Of a DNA stretch of 64,000 nucleotides, positions 18,944 to 26,871 are shown piece after piece. A program made the translations under genes and the position numbers. Source of the stretch: CAJQQK01 sp965224225. Lineage in GTDB: Bacteria > Pseudomonadota > Alphaproteobacteria > Rhizobiales > Hyphomicrobiaceae. The stretch's first letter is position 1. Each line of letters starts with the position of its first letter. The DNA lies in NCBI GenBank assembly GCA_965224225.1, contig CBDCZF010000030.1:1-64000 (forward strand), written 5' to 3'. The notes below the pieces were generated by a model. The model saw only the letters and a program-made list of their open reading frames with translations. It was not told the origin of the DNA and searched no databases.

Positions 18944-19357
18944 ATGTACAAGAGCATAGTCATACCCGTTGATCTCGCCCACACGGACAAGCTTGCAAAA
19001 GCGATTGCGACCGGGGCGGATCTTGCCAAGCACTACGGTGCGACAGTGACGGCGGTCGGCGTAACCGTTTCGACACCGACGACTATCGCTGCCAACCCCG
19101 ACGAGTTCGCAGCGAAGCTTGAAAGTTTCGCCGCTGAGCAGAGCAGCGCACACGGCGTGACGATAGCTGCCAAGGCGGTCATCTCTCCGGACCCGACGAT
19201 CGACCTCGATGACACGCTGCAAAATGCGGCAAGCGAACTTGGCTGTGATCTCGTGGTCATGGCATCCCACGTTCCGGGATTTGCCGAGCACGTCTTTGCG
19301 TCACGTGCCGGTTATCTCGCATCGCATGCCGAGATCTCCGTTTTCGTCGTCCGGTAA
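18944..19357 (+). CDS. universal stress protein UspA family
   Basis: A 137-residue single-domain Usp. It starts MYKSIVIPVDLAHTD and has the expected central helix region and CDLVVMASHVPGF. In the ATP-binding Usp subgroup a G-2x-G-9x-G(S/T) motif sits near the C-terminus; here the corresponding segment is SHVPGFAEHVFASRAGYLASHAEISVFVVR, which does not match cleanly, so ATP binding is doubtful. AGGAGG lies 8 nt before the ATG. It follows the BCCT transporter and may be expressed separately. Confidence 0.85.
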   Translation: MYKSIVIPVDLAHTDKLAKAIATGADLAKHYGATVTAVGVTVSTPTTIAANPDEFAAKLESFAAEQSSAHGVTIAAKAVISPDPTIDLDDTLQNAASELGCDLVVMASHVPGFAEHVFASRAGYLASHAEISVFVVR

Positions 19358-19391
19358 CCCGGTCCGTCGATCGGTCTACAGCTTGTTGCAA

Positions 19392-20138
19392 TCAAGCCGT
19401 CGCCCGGCGTGCAGATCGTTGCTGCCGCCTGCCATCATTGACGAGCTTGCCTGAATAGCGTGTCAGGCGGACATAGGCCTCGGCGATGATCAGGTTGGGC
19501 ACCCAGCAGATCCAGGTGATGATCTGGTACCAGGTCTCGTAATCGAGGCCGGCCGGCGGCCCGAACAGGAACATCGGCCTAACCGAGACAACCGCGAGCG
19601 TGATCGCATAGCTGCGGATCATCCAGCGCCGGTGGTCGACGAAGTTCTTGCGCTTGGCCGTGATGTAGGCGCAGAGCGTCGTCGTGAACCAGACGATAGC
19701 AAGCAGGCTGAAGCCGGCTTTGGCAGCCAAGCCGTGCTCGTTGGCGACTGCCAGCAGGAAGCCCGTGATCGCGCTTGCCCAGATACCATAGCAGTAGATC
19801 TCACCGAGCCACCGATGGACGCGCGGGCTGGCGCGGCGGGCCCTGGTCGAGAATTCGACGAGCCCGATCAGCAAAGGCGGGATCGCAGTCAGAATGTGGC
19901 CGATCAGAATGACGTTGTTGAGTCCCTGCCAGCCGGGGATGACCGGCGAACCGTTCATCGAGCCGAGTTTCGGCAACACGATCGCCCCGATGTAGATCAT
20001 CGTCAGCGCAACGCCGACACCGACGAGCACGAAAAAGCGGCGCTGGAACCAGTCCCAGACGGCCGCCTTGTTCCAGTTCGAGGTGACGTGCTCGGTAGCT
20101 TGTCTCGCGGCACGGCTTATCGCGAGAGCGTGCGACAT
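19392..20138 (-). CDS. DUF2306-like integral membrane protein
   Basis: A 248-residue protein with about seven hydrophobic segments (for example FFVLVGVGVALTMIYIGAIVL near 35-55). The pattern of conserved histidines and arginines, RVHRWLGEIYCYG and NFVDHRRWMIRSYAIT, matches the DUF2306 family, membrane proteins of unknown function that may bind heme. It lies 8 bases downstream of the fused spermidine-synthase gene on the same strand, so the two are probably one transcript. Confidence 0.7.
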   Translation of the reverse strand: MSHALAISRAARQATEHVTSNWNKAAVWDWFQRRFFVLVGVGVALTMIYIGAIVLPKLGSMNGSPVIPGWQGLNNVILIGHILTAIPPLLIGLVEFSTRARRASPRVHRWLGEIYCYGIWASAITGFLLAVANEHGLAAKAGFSLLAIVWFTTTLCAYITAKRKNFVDHRRWMIRSYAITLAVVSVRPMFLFGPPAGLDYETWYQIITWICWVPNLIIAEAYVRLTRYSGKLVNDGRRQQRSARRATA

Positions 20139-20146
20139 TCAAAGAC

Positions 20147-22459
20147 CTACTTCGTGTACTGGCGCCAGAGCGCGCTCAGGATATCGGCATAGTTGTCGGT
20201 CCAAGGCCGCGTGGCGCGCGGATCGGCAGCACGGCCGTGCTTCCAATTGAGGATTTTGTCGATCGCCATCTGGTTCTTCGAAAGGAACACGACGTGGCTT
20301 GGATTGCCGTCGAGGCCGGGCAGGCCGTCGGGCTCGTGGACGGCGGCGGTGTGAACACCGTCAAGCGTTTTGGCGATCGCGGCGACAACACTCTCGAGTT
20401 CGAGATGGCGGTTGGAGATATGGAATGCGATCAGGCCCTGATCGGTCACCTTAGACAGGTAAAGCTCAATCGCTTCGCGGGTCAGCAGGTGGACCGGTAC
20501 CGCATCCGATGAGAATGCGTCGACGACGAAGTAGTCGTAGGGCCGGTCGTTGGACTTGGCGAGCGTCAGACGCGCATCACCGATCACCGTCTCCATGTTC
20601 GGAGCGCACTGGGAGATGTAGCGGAACAGCGCCGGGTTGCGGGCGATACGGTCGACGACCGGGTCGATCTCGTAGAACTTGATCGTCTCGTTGTTCTTGA
20701 GATGGCAGGTCAGCGATCCGGTGCCGAGCCCGATGACGCCGACGCGGAGCGGGCCTGAGCCGGCCGTCTGGGTGGCGCGGGCAACGTCGAAGCCGCCCGC
20801 CATCGGTGCTCCGGGGTGATAGTAGAGGATCGGCGGCGGCCGGTCGGCCGGCTTGCCGGCAGCATCGAACCGCATCTCGCCGCCGTGCAGCGTCGAGCCG
20901 TGGATCAGCAGGCGGTAGCGCCCGTCGGTCGTGTCCATGACCCGCGAGACACCGAAGAAGCTGCGTTCGATGTAGGGCTCGATCGAGATATTGCCCGAGG
21001 CGATGAACAACGTCGCAGCGGCAAGCCCGAAGCGGGCGATCAGTTCGGGCCGGCTGGCGGTCAGTGCCGCGACGATCACTGCGCCGACGCAGAGTACGGC
21101 GATCGCGCTCTTGACCTGACCGGCGGTCATCACACCGGCGTTGGCTGTAACGGTCAGCGCAATGACGACGGCCAGTGCGCCAACAGCGAACACGACCATC
21201 TGCCGGATCGTGGCTTGCGCACGCACGGCCGCAACGACACCCGGCCTGGCGAACAGGCCGGCCAGCATCAGCAGCGGATATTCGGCAACCGTGTTGAAGA
21301 GCTGCGGTGCGATGAGGGCGGCAAACATGCCGCCGAGCACACCGCCAAGCGACATGAACAGGTAGAACTCGGTGAGCCGGGCAGCAGCCGGCCGGGCGTT
21401 GTAGAGCACGCGGTGGCAAACCAGCGTCGTGACGACGAACGTAATGAAGCCGATGACGCCATGCAGCATGGCGCCGCCAAGGCTCGGTATTACCAGGAAC
21501 AGCAGGGACAGGGCGACCAGCGGTGGGTGGATCGCCAGCATCCAGCGATCCGGGATCATGGACGTATTGCGAAACACGACTACGAATGTGCCGAGAAAGG
21601 CGGCCAGCGGAATAACCCATAGGAACGGCGCGGATGCGATATCGGTCGTGATGTGGGTCGTGAAGGCAACCAGCAGCGCCGACGGCACGAATGCCAGTGC
21701 AATCCAGATCATGCGGTCGAGGGCGGTGATCGGTTTGGCCGCCACGCTCGTCGATGCGGCCGCATCGACTTCCACCTGCTCTGCCTGATCGGGCCGGCCA
21801 CGCAGTGCCGCCACCAGCAGCACGCCGCACACTGCGATCATCACCATCAGCAGATAGAACCCGAAAGCCCACACCGAGCGTTGCGCATCTAGGCCGAGCA
21901 AGGGCTCGATTACGAACGGATAGGCGAGCAGCGAGACAAGCGAGCCGAAATTCGATGCGCCATAGAGGAAATAGGGATCGTTGGCGTGTACGTGACCCGA
22001 CCGCGCGAACCAGGCCTGCAGCAACGGTGCGTTGGCCGACACGGCAAAGAAGGGCAGGCCGACACCGACCGCGAGCACCGCGATCAGCCAAAGGTAGGTG
22101 CTGCCCGAGGGCACGTTGTCGGCCCATTCAGGCAGCCCGAAGGGCAGGGTCAGAGCGGCAACCGAGCAAACCGCGAGGTGCAGCAGTGGTGCGAACTGTG
22201 CCGGAACGAAACGGTTGAGAAGGTGCGCGTAACAGTATCCGGCGAGCAGCGCTGCCTGGAAGAAGCACATCGCCACCGCCCAGACCGACGGCGAGCCGCC
22301 GAGCTGAGGCAGCACGATCTTGGCGAACAGCGGCTGGACGGAGAACAGCAGCGAGGCTGACAGCAGCAGGGCTGCGGCATAGGCCAGCATGCCGTAGCGG
22401 CTGGAGGCGACAAACCCTAAGAATTCCCGGTTGGCGCCACGAGCGATTGTGACTGACAC
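20147..22459 (-). CDS. fused MFS-like / spermidine synthase-like protein
   Basis: A 770-residue protein. About 480 N-terminal residues form many hydrophobic segments (LAYAAALLLSASLLFSVQPLFAKIVLPQLGGSPSVW and on). The C-terminal 260 residues form a spermidine-synthase-type Rossmann domain with VGVIGLGTGSLTCHL, YEIDPVVDRIARNP and FVVDAFSSDAVPVHLLT. This fusion architecture is widespread, but its substrate is not established, and the aminopropyl-transfer function is uncertain. The start is a GTG at 22459 preceded by GAGG. Confidence 0.8.
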   Translation of the reverse strand: MSVTIARGANREFLGFVASSRYGMLAYAAALLLSASLLFSVQPLFAKIVLPQLGGSPSVWAVAMCFFQAALLAGYCYAHLLNRFVPAQFAPLLHLAVCSVAALTLPFGLPEWADNVPSGSTYLWLIAVLAVGVGLPFFAVSANAPLLQAWFARSGHVHANDPYFLYGASNFGSLVSLLAYPFVIEPLLGLDAQRSVWAFGFYLLMVMIAVCGVLLVAALRGRPDQAEQVEVDAAASTSVAAKPITALDRMIWIALAFVPSALLVAFTTHITTDIASAPFLWVIPLAAFLGTFVVVFRNTSMIPDRWMLAIHPPLVALSLLFLVIPSLGGAMLHGVIGFITFVVTTLVCHRVLYNARPAAARLTEFYLFMSLGGVLGGMFAALIAPQLFNTVAEYPLLMLAGLFARPGVVAAVRAQATIRQMVVFAVGALAVVIALTVTANAGVMTAGQVKSAIAVLCVGAVIVAALTASRPELIARFGLAAATLFIASGNISIEPYIERSFFGVSRVMDTTDGRYRLLIHGSTLHGGEMRFDAAGKPADRPPPILYYHPGAPMAGGFDVARATQTAGSGPLRVGVIGLGTGSLTCHLKNNETIKFYEIDPVVDRIARNPALFRYISQCAPNMETVIGDARLTLAKSNDRPYDYFVVDAFSSDAVPVHLLTREAIELYLSKVTDQGLIAFHISNRHLELESVVAAIAKTLDGVHTAAVHEPDGLPGLDGNPSHVVFLSKNQMAIDKILNWKHGRAADPRATRPWTDNYADILSALWRQYTK

Positions 22460-22609
22460 TGACCTACCTCACGCAATACCCGATTGAGAGGCAAAGATAG
22501 GTGTGAAGCGTATATAGTTGATGAACGGATAACTCTAAGCGTCGCGGGGGCCGTCTGAATTATGAAACCGTCAACTCTCGAGCGTTCGTCGAGGGGGGCA
22601 AGAAAGGCG

Positions 22610-22627
22610 TTGGCAATGCGTTGCCAA
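22610..22627. repeat. perfect 7-bp palindrome upstream of tRNA-Lys
   Basis: TTGGCAA, four bases, TTGCCAA. It ends 53 bases before the tRNA and could be an operator or part of a promoter hairpin; no function can be assigned. Confidence 0.35.
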
Positions 22628-22680
22628 TCGTGTCGGCAACATCTATATAACTCGGCCGTACGGGATATTTGCTCGTGCAA

Positions 22681-22756
<76 letters not shown>

Positions 22757-23152
22757 ATGATTTCAATGACTTAGTGGGCCTTCAGATATCTAAGGGATTT
22801 TTCCAGTAAGCACAGTGGTGCAGATCCGCTTCTTCTCTCTTCGAGCACAGTTCCGTGGGAGAAGCGAAGCACTCAATTGCCGGGCGGGCGGGAGCGCGGC
22901 CCTTACGGACATTCACCGGACGGACTGAGTTGGGAAGCTGTCTGCGACGTTCCCGGGCTATTTGGCGCGCGGGGCCAGCCAGGCCTCGGCAAGGCGGATC
23001 AGACAGCTTCCCGGCGCCGGAATTCAGGTGATTGGAACGAGGAGCGTGACCGTGGCAGCTCGCGCCTCGAACGTCTTGGCCATTTCGGCGCCAATGATGA
23101 AAGATTCATGAGTTTGTGACCTAATGGAATGACCTCTCGTGCGTTACACCAT
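22757..23152. other. 396-base gene-free region with a 13-bp inverted repeat and a shared 30-nt motif
   Basis: No real gene is evident; the small open frame at 22877-23119 has no recognisable domain. GGGAAGCTGTCTG (22932-22944) is exactly complementary to CAGACAGCTTCCC (23000-23012). At 23096-23125 is a 30-nt sequence almost identical to one at 59248-59277. The stretch may be a remnant of a mobile element or an unannotated RNA. Confidence 0.45.
22770..22802 (+). terminator. weak terminator-like hairpin after tRNA-Lys
   Basis: CTTAG and CTAAG arms enclose a 15-base loop and are followed by GGATTTTT. The stem is short, so this is a weak candidate for ending the tRNA transcript. Confidence 0.3.
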
Positions 23153-24391
23153 CTACCGATTGGCCACCGCGCTCCGTACCCACATACTCTCGCGCCAATA
23201 CCACGCAATCCACACGGTCACCGCCAGCCCGACCGCCGCGAAGCCCGCCGCCGACGCGATGTATCCGATGCGCGGGATCAGCGTTCCCATCAGCAGCAGC
23301 CCGAGGGGCAACGAGTAGATCGCCAGCATGCGCACGCCCATGACGCGGCCGCGGATATAGGCTTCAGTGGTGCGCAACAGCATCAGCGCCAGCGTGATCA
23401 TGGAGAGGCTTTGGGCGAAGCCGGCGACGATCAGCAGGGCCATGCCGACGACGTTCGAGGTCGTGAAGGCGAAGGCGATCAGGCAGGCGTGCCAGACAGC
23501 CGCGGTGATGAGCATGACCCGGCCCGAGGCTATCCTCGTGCGGATCGCAGCAAGCACGATCGAGCCGATCAGGGCACCGAAGGCGAAACTCGCAACCAGC
23601 AGGCCGAGGCCGGTTTGATCGAGGCCATAGATGTTTTTCGCAACGTAGGGCAGCAAGCCGATCGACAGCGGGAAGGCTGTGAAGTTGACGAGGCAGGCGA
23701 GCATCATGGCGCCCAGGATGTGGGGTGCACGCCAAACGTAGGCGAGGCCTTCGAGGAGATCGCGAAGCGGTGAGCGGCGCAGAACCGGAGCCGCTCTTAC
23801 CGGCGGCGTCACCGCAAGTGTCAGGGCGAGGCCGATGACATAGCAGGACGTCACCAGCACGTAGGCCGGACCGATGCCGAAGGCGGCGAACAGGCCGGCG
23901 CCGCTCAGTGCGCCGGCGATGCGAGCCGAATCGGATGTCGTGCGCGACAATGCCAGCGCGGCGCTCAGGCGTCGGGCCGGCACGATCTGGGCAACGAGTG
24001 CGTTGCGCACGCCGATGTCTGATGGCCTGACCGCGCCGAGGCCGGCGGCAATCAGGAAGACCAGCGGCAGCGTTGCACTGTCGGTCAGGAACAGGACGGT
24101 GAGCGTGCCGGCAAGCACGACATAGGCCGCCCGCATGACACAGAGCAGGTTGCGCAAGCCGATGCGGTCGCCGAGCACGCCGACGCCGGGTGCGAGCAGG
24201 GTGCCAAGGTAATGCAGCGCACCGAGCACCGTGAGCCACAGGACAGAGTCCGTCGTGACAAGAACGTGCCAGCCGAGGATCAGCATTTCCATCTCGAAAG
24301 CCCACGAGGTCGCGAGATCGGCGGGCCACAGGAACCGGTAGTCGCGTGTGCGGAAGGCGGCGAACATCCGCGCACCGGCGGGCGCCCTCAA
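23153..24391 (-). CDS. MFS transporter, exporter-like
   Basis: A 412-residue protein with 12 predicted membrane segments. The loop between segments 2 and 3 has GVGVLGDRIGLRNLLCVMRAAYV, a form of the MFS motif A (GxLaDrxGrr), and RTRDYRFLW at the N-terminus is typical of the EntS/MFS_3 group of exporters. The substrate is unknown. The start is a TTG at 24391 with GGAG 6 nt upstream; ATG 24367 is the alternative. Confidence 0.8.
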   Translation of the reverse strand: MRAPAGARMFAAFRTRDYRFLWPADLATSWAFEMEMLILGWHVLVTTDSVLWLTVLGALHYLGTLLAPGVGVLGDRIGLRNLLCVMRAAYVVLAGTLTVLFLTDSATLPLVFLIAAGLGAVRPSDIGVRNALVAQIVPARRLSAALALSRTTSDSARIAGALSGAGLFAAFGIGPAYVLVTSCYVIGLALTLAVTPPVRAAPVLRRSPLRDLLEGLAYVWRAPHILGAMMLACLVNFTAFPLSIGLLPYVAKNIYGLDQTGLGLLVASFAFGALIGSIVLAAIRTRIASGRVMLITAAVWHACLIAFAFTTSNVVGMALLIVAGFAQSLSMITLALMLLRTTEAYIRGRVMGVRMLAIYSLPLGLLLMGTLIPRIGYIASAAGFAAVGLAVTVWIAWYWRESMWVRSAVANR

Positions 24392-24447
24392 GGAACACTC
24401 CGCGATGTTTTGAAGGGCTGGCCATATGACAGGTTCGCCATGAAGGA

Positions 24448-25215
24448 TCAGCCCTGGAAGTTCGGCTTGCGCTTTTCGACGAACGCCGCCATGGCCTCCT
24501 TCGAATCGGGATGGCCGGCAAGCTGCACGGTCATGTTCTGCTCGTAGCGATAACCATCTCGCAGGCTCATGTCCTCGATGGTGTTGAGCGACTGCTTGGC
24601 GAGCCGGATGGCGGTCGGGCTCTTGGCTGCGATTTCAGCGGCGATCTTGCGAGCTTCGGCGACGACCTTCTCGCGCGGCACGCAGGCTTCGACGATGCCG
24701 AGACGATAGAGTTCGGGACCGGGTACCCGGTAGCCGGTCAGCATCATGCGGCGTAGCGTGGAATGCGAAAAGAGCCGCTGGGCATGCTTGCCGCCGCCGA
24801 GCAGGCCGACGTCGATCTCGGGCAGGCCGAGAGAGCTTTCTTCGGCCGCGACCAGGATATCGCACGATGCGGCGACTGCCAGGCCGGCACCGAGCGCCGG
24901 GCCGTTGAGTGCTGCGATCACCGGCTTGGTGCACTCGCGGATGGCGTGATAGCTCTCGCGGGCGCGGCGGTTGTGCTGCCACTTCTCACCCGTCTCGTGC
25001 ATGTTGCCGCGCGCGCGGATATCGGCGCCGGCCGAAAACACTTTGCCGGCACCGGTCAGGATGGCAACGCGACAATCATCGCGGTCGGAGATGGTATCGA
25101 AGGCATAGGCCATCTCGATGTTGAACTGCTTGTTCTGGGCGTTGACCGGCGGTGCATCCATGGTCACCAGCGCGATGTGGTCGGCAACTTCGATGCGGAT
25201 GAGTTCGAGATCCAT
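24448..25215 (-). CDS. enoyl-CoA hydratase/isomerase family protein
   Basis: A 255-residue crotonase-fold protein. The CoA-binding and oxyanion-hole blocks are ILTGAGKVFSAGADIRARG near residues 53-70 and KPVIAALNGPALGAGLAVAASCD near 97-119. The usual second catalytic glutamate is present in ESSLGLPEIDVGLLGG. It probably hydrates or isomerises an enoyl-CoA, next to the CoA-transferase on the opposite strand. It lies upstream of the MFS gene on the same strand. Confidence 0.85.
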   Translation of the reverse strand: MDLELIRIEVADHIALVTMDAPPVNAQNKQFNIEMAYAFDTISDRDDCRVAILTGAGKVFSAGADIRARGNMHETGEKWQHNRRARESYHAIRECTKPVIAALNGPALGAGLAVAASCDILVAAEESSLGLPEIDVGLLGGGKHAQRLFSHSTLRRMMLTGYRVPGPELYRLGIVEACVPREKVVAEARKIAAEIAAKSPTAIRLAKQSLNTIEDMSLRDGYRYEQNMTVQLAGHPDSKEAMAAFVEKRKPNFQG

Positions 25216-25442
25216 GGGCCACCTCCACGCGTCCGGTTTGCGAGCGAGCCTGATAGTGGCTGAAGGCCGTTCGGTCCGCCATCAGAGGCGGGATGGATGC
25301 TGCCAATCGCCGGACCGAGCGCTGGCTCAGCGTGTGCCGTTGCGAAATCCATATGCTGAATAGTGTCAGGTATGTTGCCGGTCTAAGCTGTCTGCAACGG
25401 CGCTGCATACCGACGCTGCGCCAACAATGAAACGGAAACGAC

Positions 25443-26660
25443 ATGACCACGACCATTGCTGACCGCCCCAACCTGCCTCTTGCCGGCATCAAGGTGATCG
25501 ATTTCGGCCAGATCTATCAAGGTCCTTACGCGACGTTGCTGATGGCCAAGGCGGGTGCCGACGTGGTCAAGGTCGAACCGGTCGGCGGCGAGCCGATGCG
25601 GGCGAGAGCAGCTGCGGCACGCGGGGCCGGCATCCCGATCGCCATGCTCAACTCCAACAAGCGCGGCATCACGCTCAACCTCAAGGCCGAGCGCGGCAAG
25701 GCGCTGCTCAAGGACATGGCCCGGCAGGCCGACGTTCTGCTCGAGAATTTTACGCCCGACGTCATGAACAAGCTCGGCGTCGGTTGGGACGTGCTGCACG
25801 AGATCAACCCGCGCCTGATTTATGCGTCGGGATCGGGCTACGGTCTGACCGGTCCGGATCGCGATATGATGGCAATGGACCTCACCGTGCAGGCCAACTC
25901 GGGCATGATGAGCTTGACCGGATTCCCGGACGGGCCGCCGATGAAGTGTGGCGCCGCCGTCGTCGACTTCATGTCGGGCATTCACCTTTACGCAGCTGTC
26001 GTCACCGCGCTCTATGAACGCTCGGTCACGGGTCGGGGCCGCCTGGTCGAGGTCTCGATGCAGGAGGCGGCTTTTCCGTCCTTCGCCTCCAACCTTGGCA
26101 TGCTCTACGAACAGGACGGGGCAGCCCCGCCGCGCACCGCCAATCGCCACGGCGGTCTGTCGGTCTGTCCCTATAACGTCTACGAAGCCAAGGACGGCTA
26201 CATCGCCATCAACTGCGTCAAGGAGGTTCACTGGCAGGGGCTCTGCCGCATCATGGGCCGCGAGGAACTGATCGATGATCCGCGTTACAACTCGAACAAG
26301 GCCCGCGTTGCTAACATGGCCGAGACTGACGGCCTGATCGAAGCCTGGTCGAAAACGCTCGATCGCGCCGAAATCATGCAGATGGCGCGCACGCACCGTC
26401 TGCCGGTGGCGCCCGTCCGGGATCTCACCGAGGTCGTCAACGACCGCCACATGCACGAACGCGGCATGCTCGAATGGATCGATCATCCCGAATACGGCCG
26501 TATCGTCGTGCCGACCAGCCCGCTACGCTACCACGGCGCCGACAAGGTCGAAACCAAACCGAGCCCTCGCGTCGGGCAGCACACGTCTGATGTCTTCGCC
26601 GACTGGCTCGGTCTCAGTGAAGCCGAGGTCCACGATTTGGCCGAGCAAGGCGTCGTCTAA
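25443..26660 (+). CDS. CaiB/BaiF family (class III) CoA-transferase
   Basis: A 405-residue class III CoA-transferase. It starts with LAGIKVIDFGQIYQGPYAT and has LLMAKAGADVVKVEPVGGEPMR, EINPRLIYASGSGYG and the catalytic aspartate in MMAMDLTVQANSG near residue 145. The enzyme moves CoA between carboxylic acids as a covalent aspartyl-CoA intermediate. It is divergent from the enoyl-CoA hydratase, suggesting joint use in degrading an organic acid; the substrate is unknown. Confidence 0.88.
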   Translation: MTTTIADRPNLPLAGIKVIDFGQIYQGPYATLLMAKAGADVVKVEPVGGEPMRARAAAARGAGIPIAMLNSNKRGITLNLKAERGKALLKDMARQADVLLENFTPDVMNKLGVGWDVLHEINPRLIYASGSGYGLTGPDRDMMAMDLTVQANSGMMSLTGFPDGPPMKCGAAVVDFMSGIHLYAAVVTALYERSVTGRGRLVEVSMQEAAFPSFASNLGMLYEQDGAAPPRTANRHGGLSVCPYNVYEAKDGYIAINCVKEVHWQGLCRIMGREELIDDPRYNSNKARVANMAETDGLIEAWSKTLDRAEIMQMARTHRLPVAPVRDLTEVVNDRHMHERGMLEWIDHPEYGRIVVPTSPLRYHGADKVETKPSPRVGQHTSDVFADWLGLSEAEVHDLAEQGVV

Positions 26661-26728
26661 GTCATTTGACAGCGGTATCCAAAGATCTCATATTTGAGAA
26701 ACTAATCTCCAATATCTGGCAAACGATT

Positions 26729-26851
26729 CCAGGGTTCAAGACCCTGGTCAGGGGAGTTTGAGGGGCAGAATGCCCCTCATAAATCGCCTTGAAAGGCGAT
26801 ACGTCAGGGGCTTTGCCCCTAACAACCCCACCAAAGGGCCAAGCCCTTTGG
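26729..26851. repeat. five consecutive perfect hairpins upstream of the GMC gene
   Basis: Five palindromes follow each other: 26729-26747 (arms CCAGGGT/ACCCTGG), 26759-26779 (TGAGGGGCA/TGCCCCTCA), 26783-26800 (ATCGCCTT/AAGGCGAT), 26806-26820 (AGGGGC/GCCCCT) and 26831-26851 (CCAAAGGGC/GCCCTTTGG). They end 20 bases before the GMC start codon, so they would be in its leader. The sequences differ, so they are not copies of one unit. Confidence 0.75.
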
Positions 26852-26871
26852 AAACCTCAAGAAAGGGCGGC

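Noticed and set aside
20577..22127. 516-codon open frame on the minus strand in a second frame
   Set aside because: It lies inside the fused spermidine-synthase gene and its product is Arg-rich without domains.
22877..23119. 80-codon open frame after tRNA-Lys
   Set aside because: Composition is not protein-like and no domain is visible; its end is the shared 30-nt motif, which argues for a repeat.
22757..23152. Integrated element using the tRNA-Lys gene as attachment site
   Set aside because: No integrase, no tRNA 3' end duplication found in the window.
26758..26871. Longer start of the GMC oxidoreductase at 26758
   Set aside because: It would begin inside the hairpin cluster and lacks a ribosome-binding site; the FAD motif sits properly when starting at 26872.
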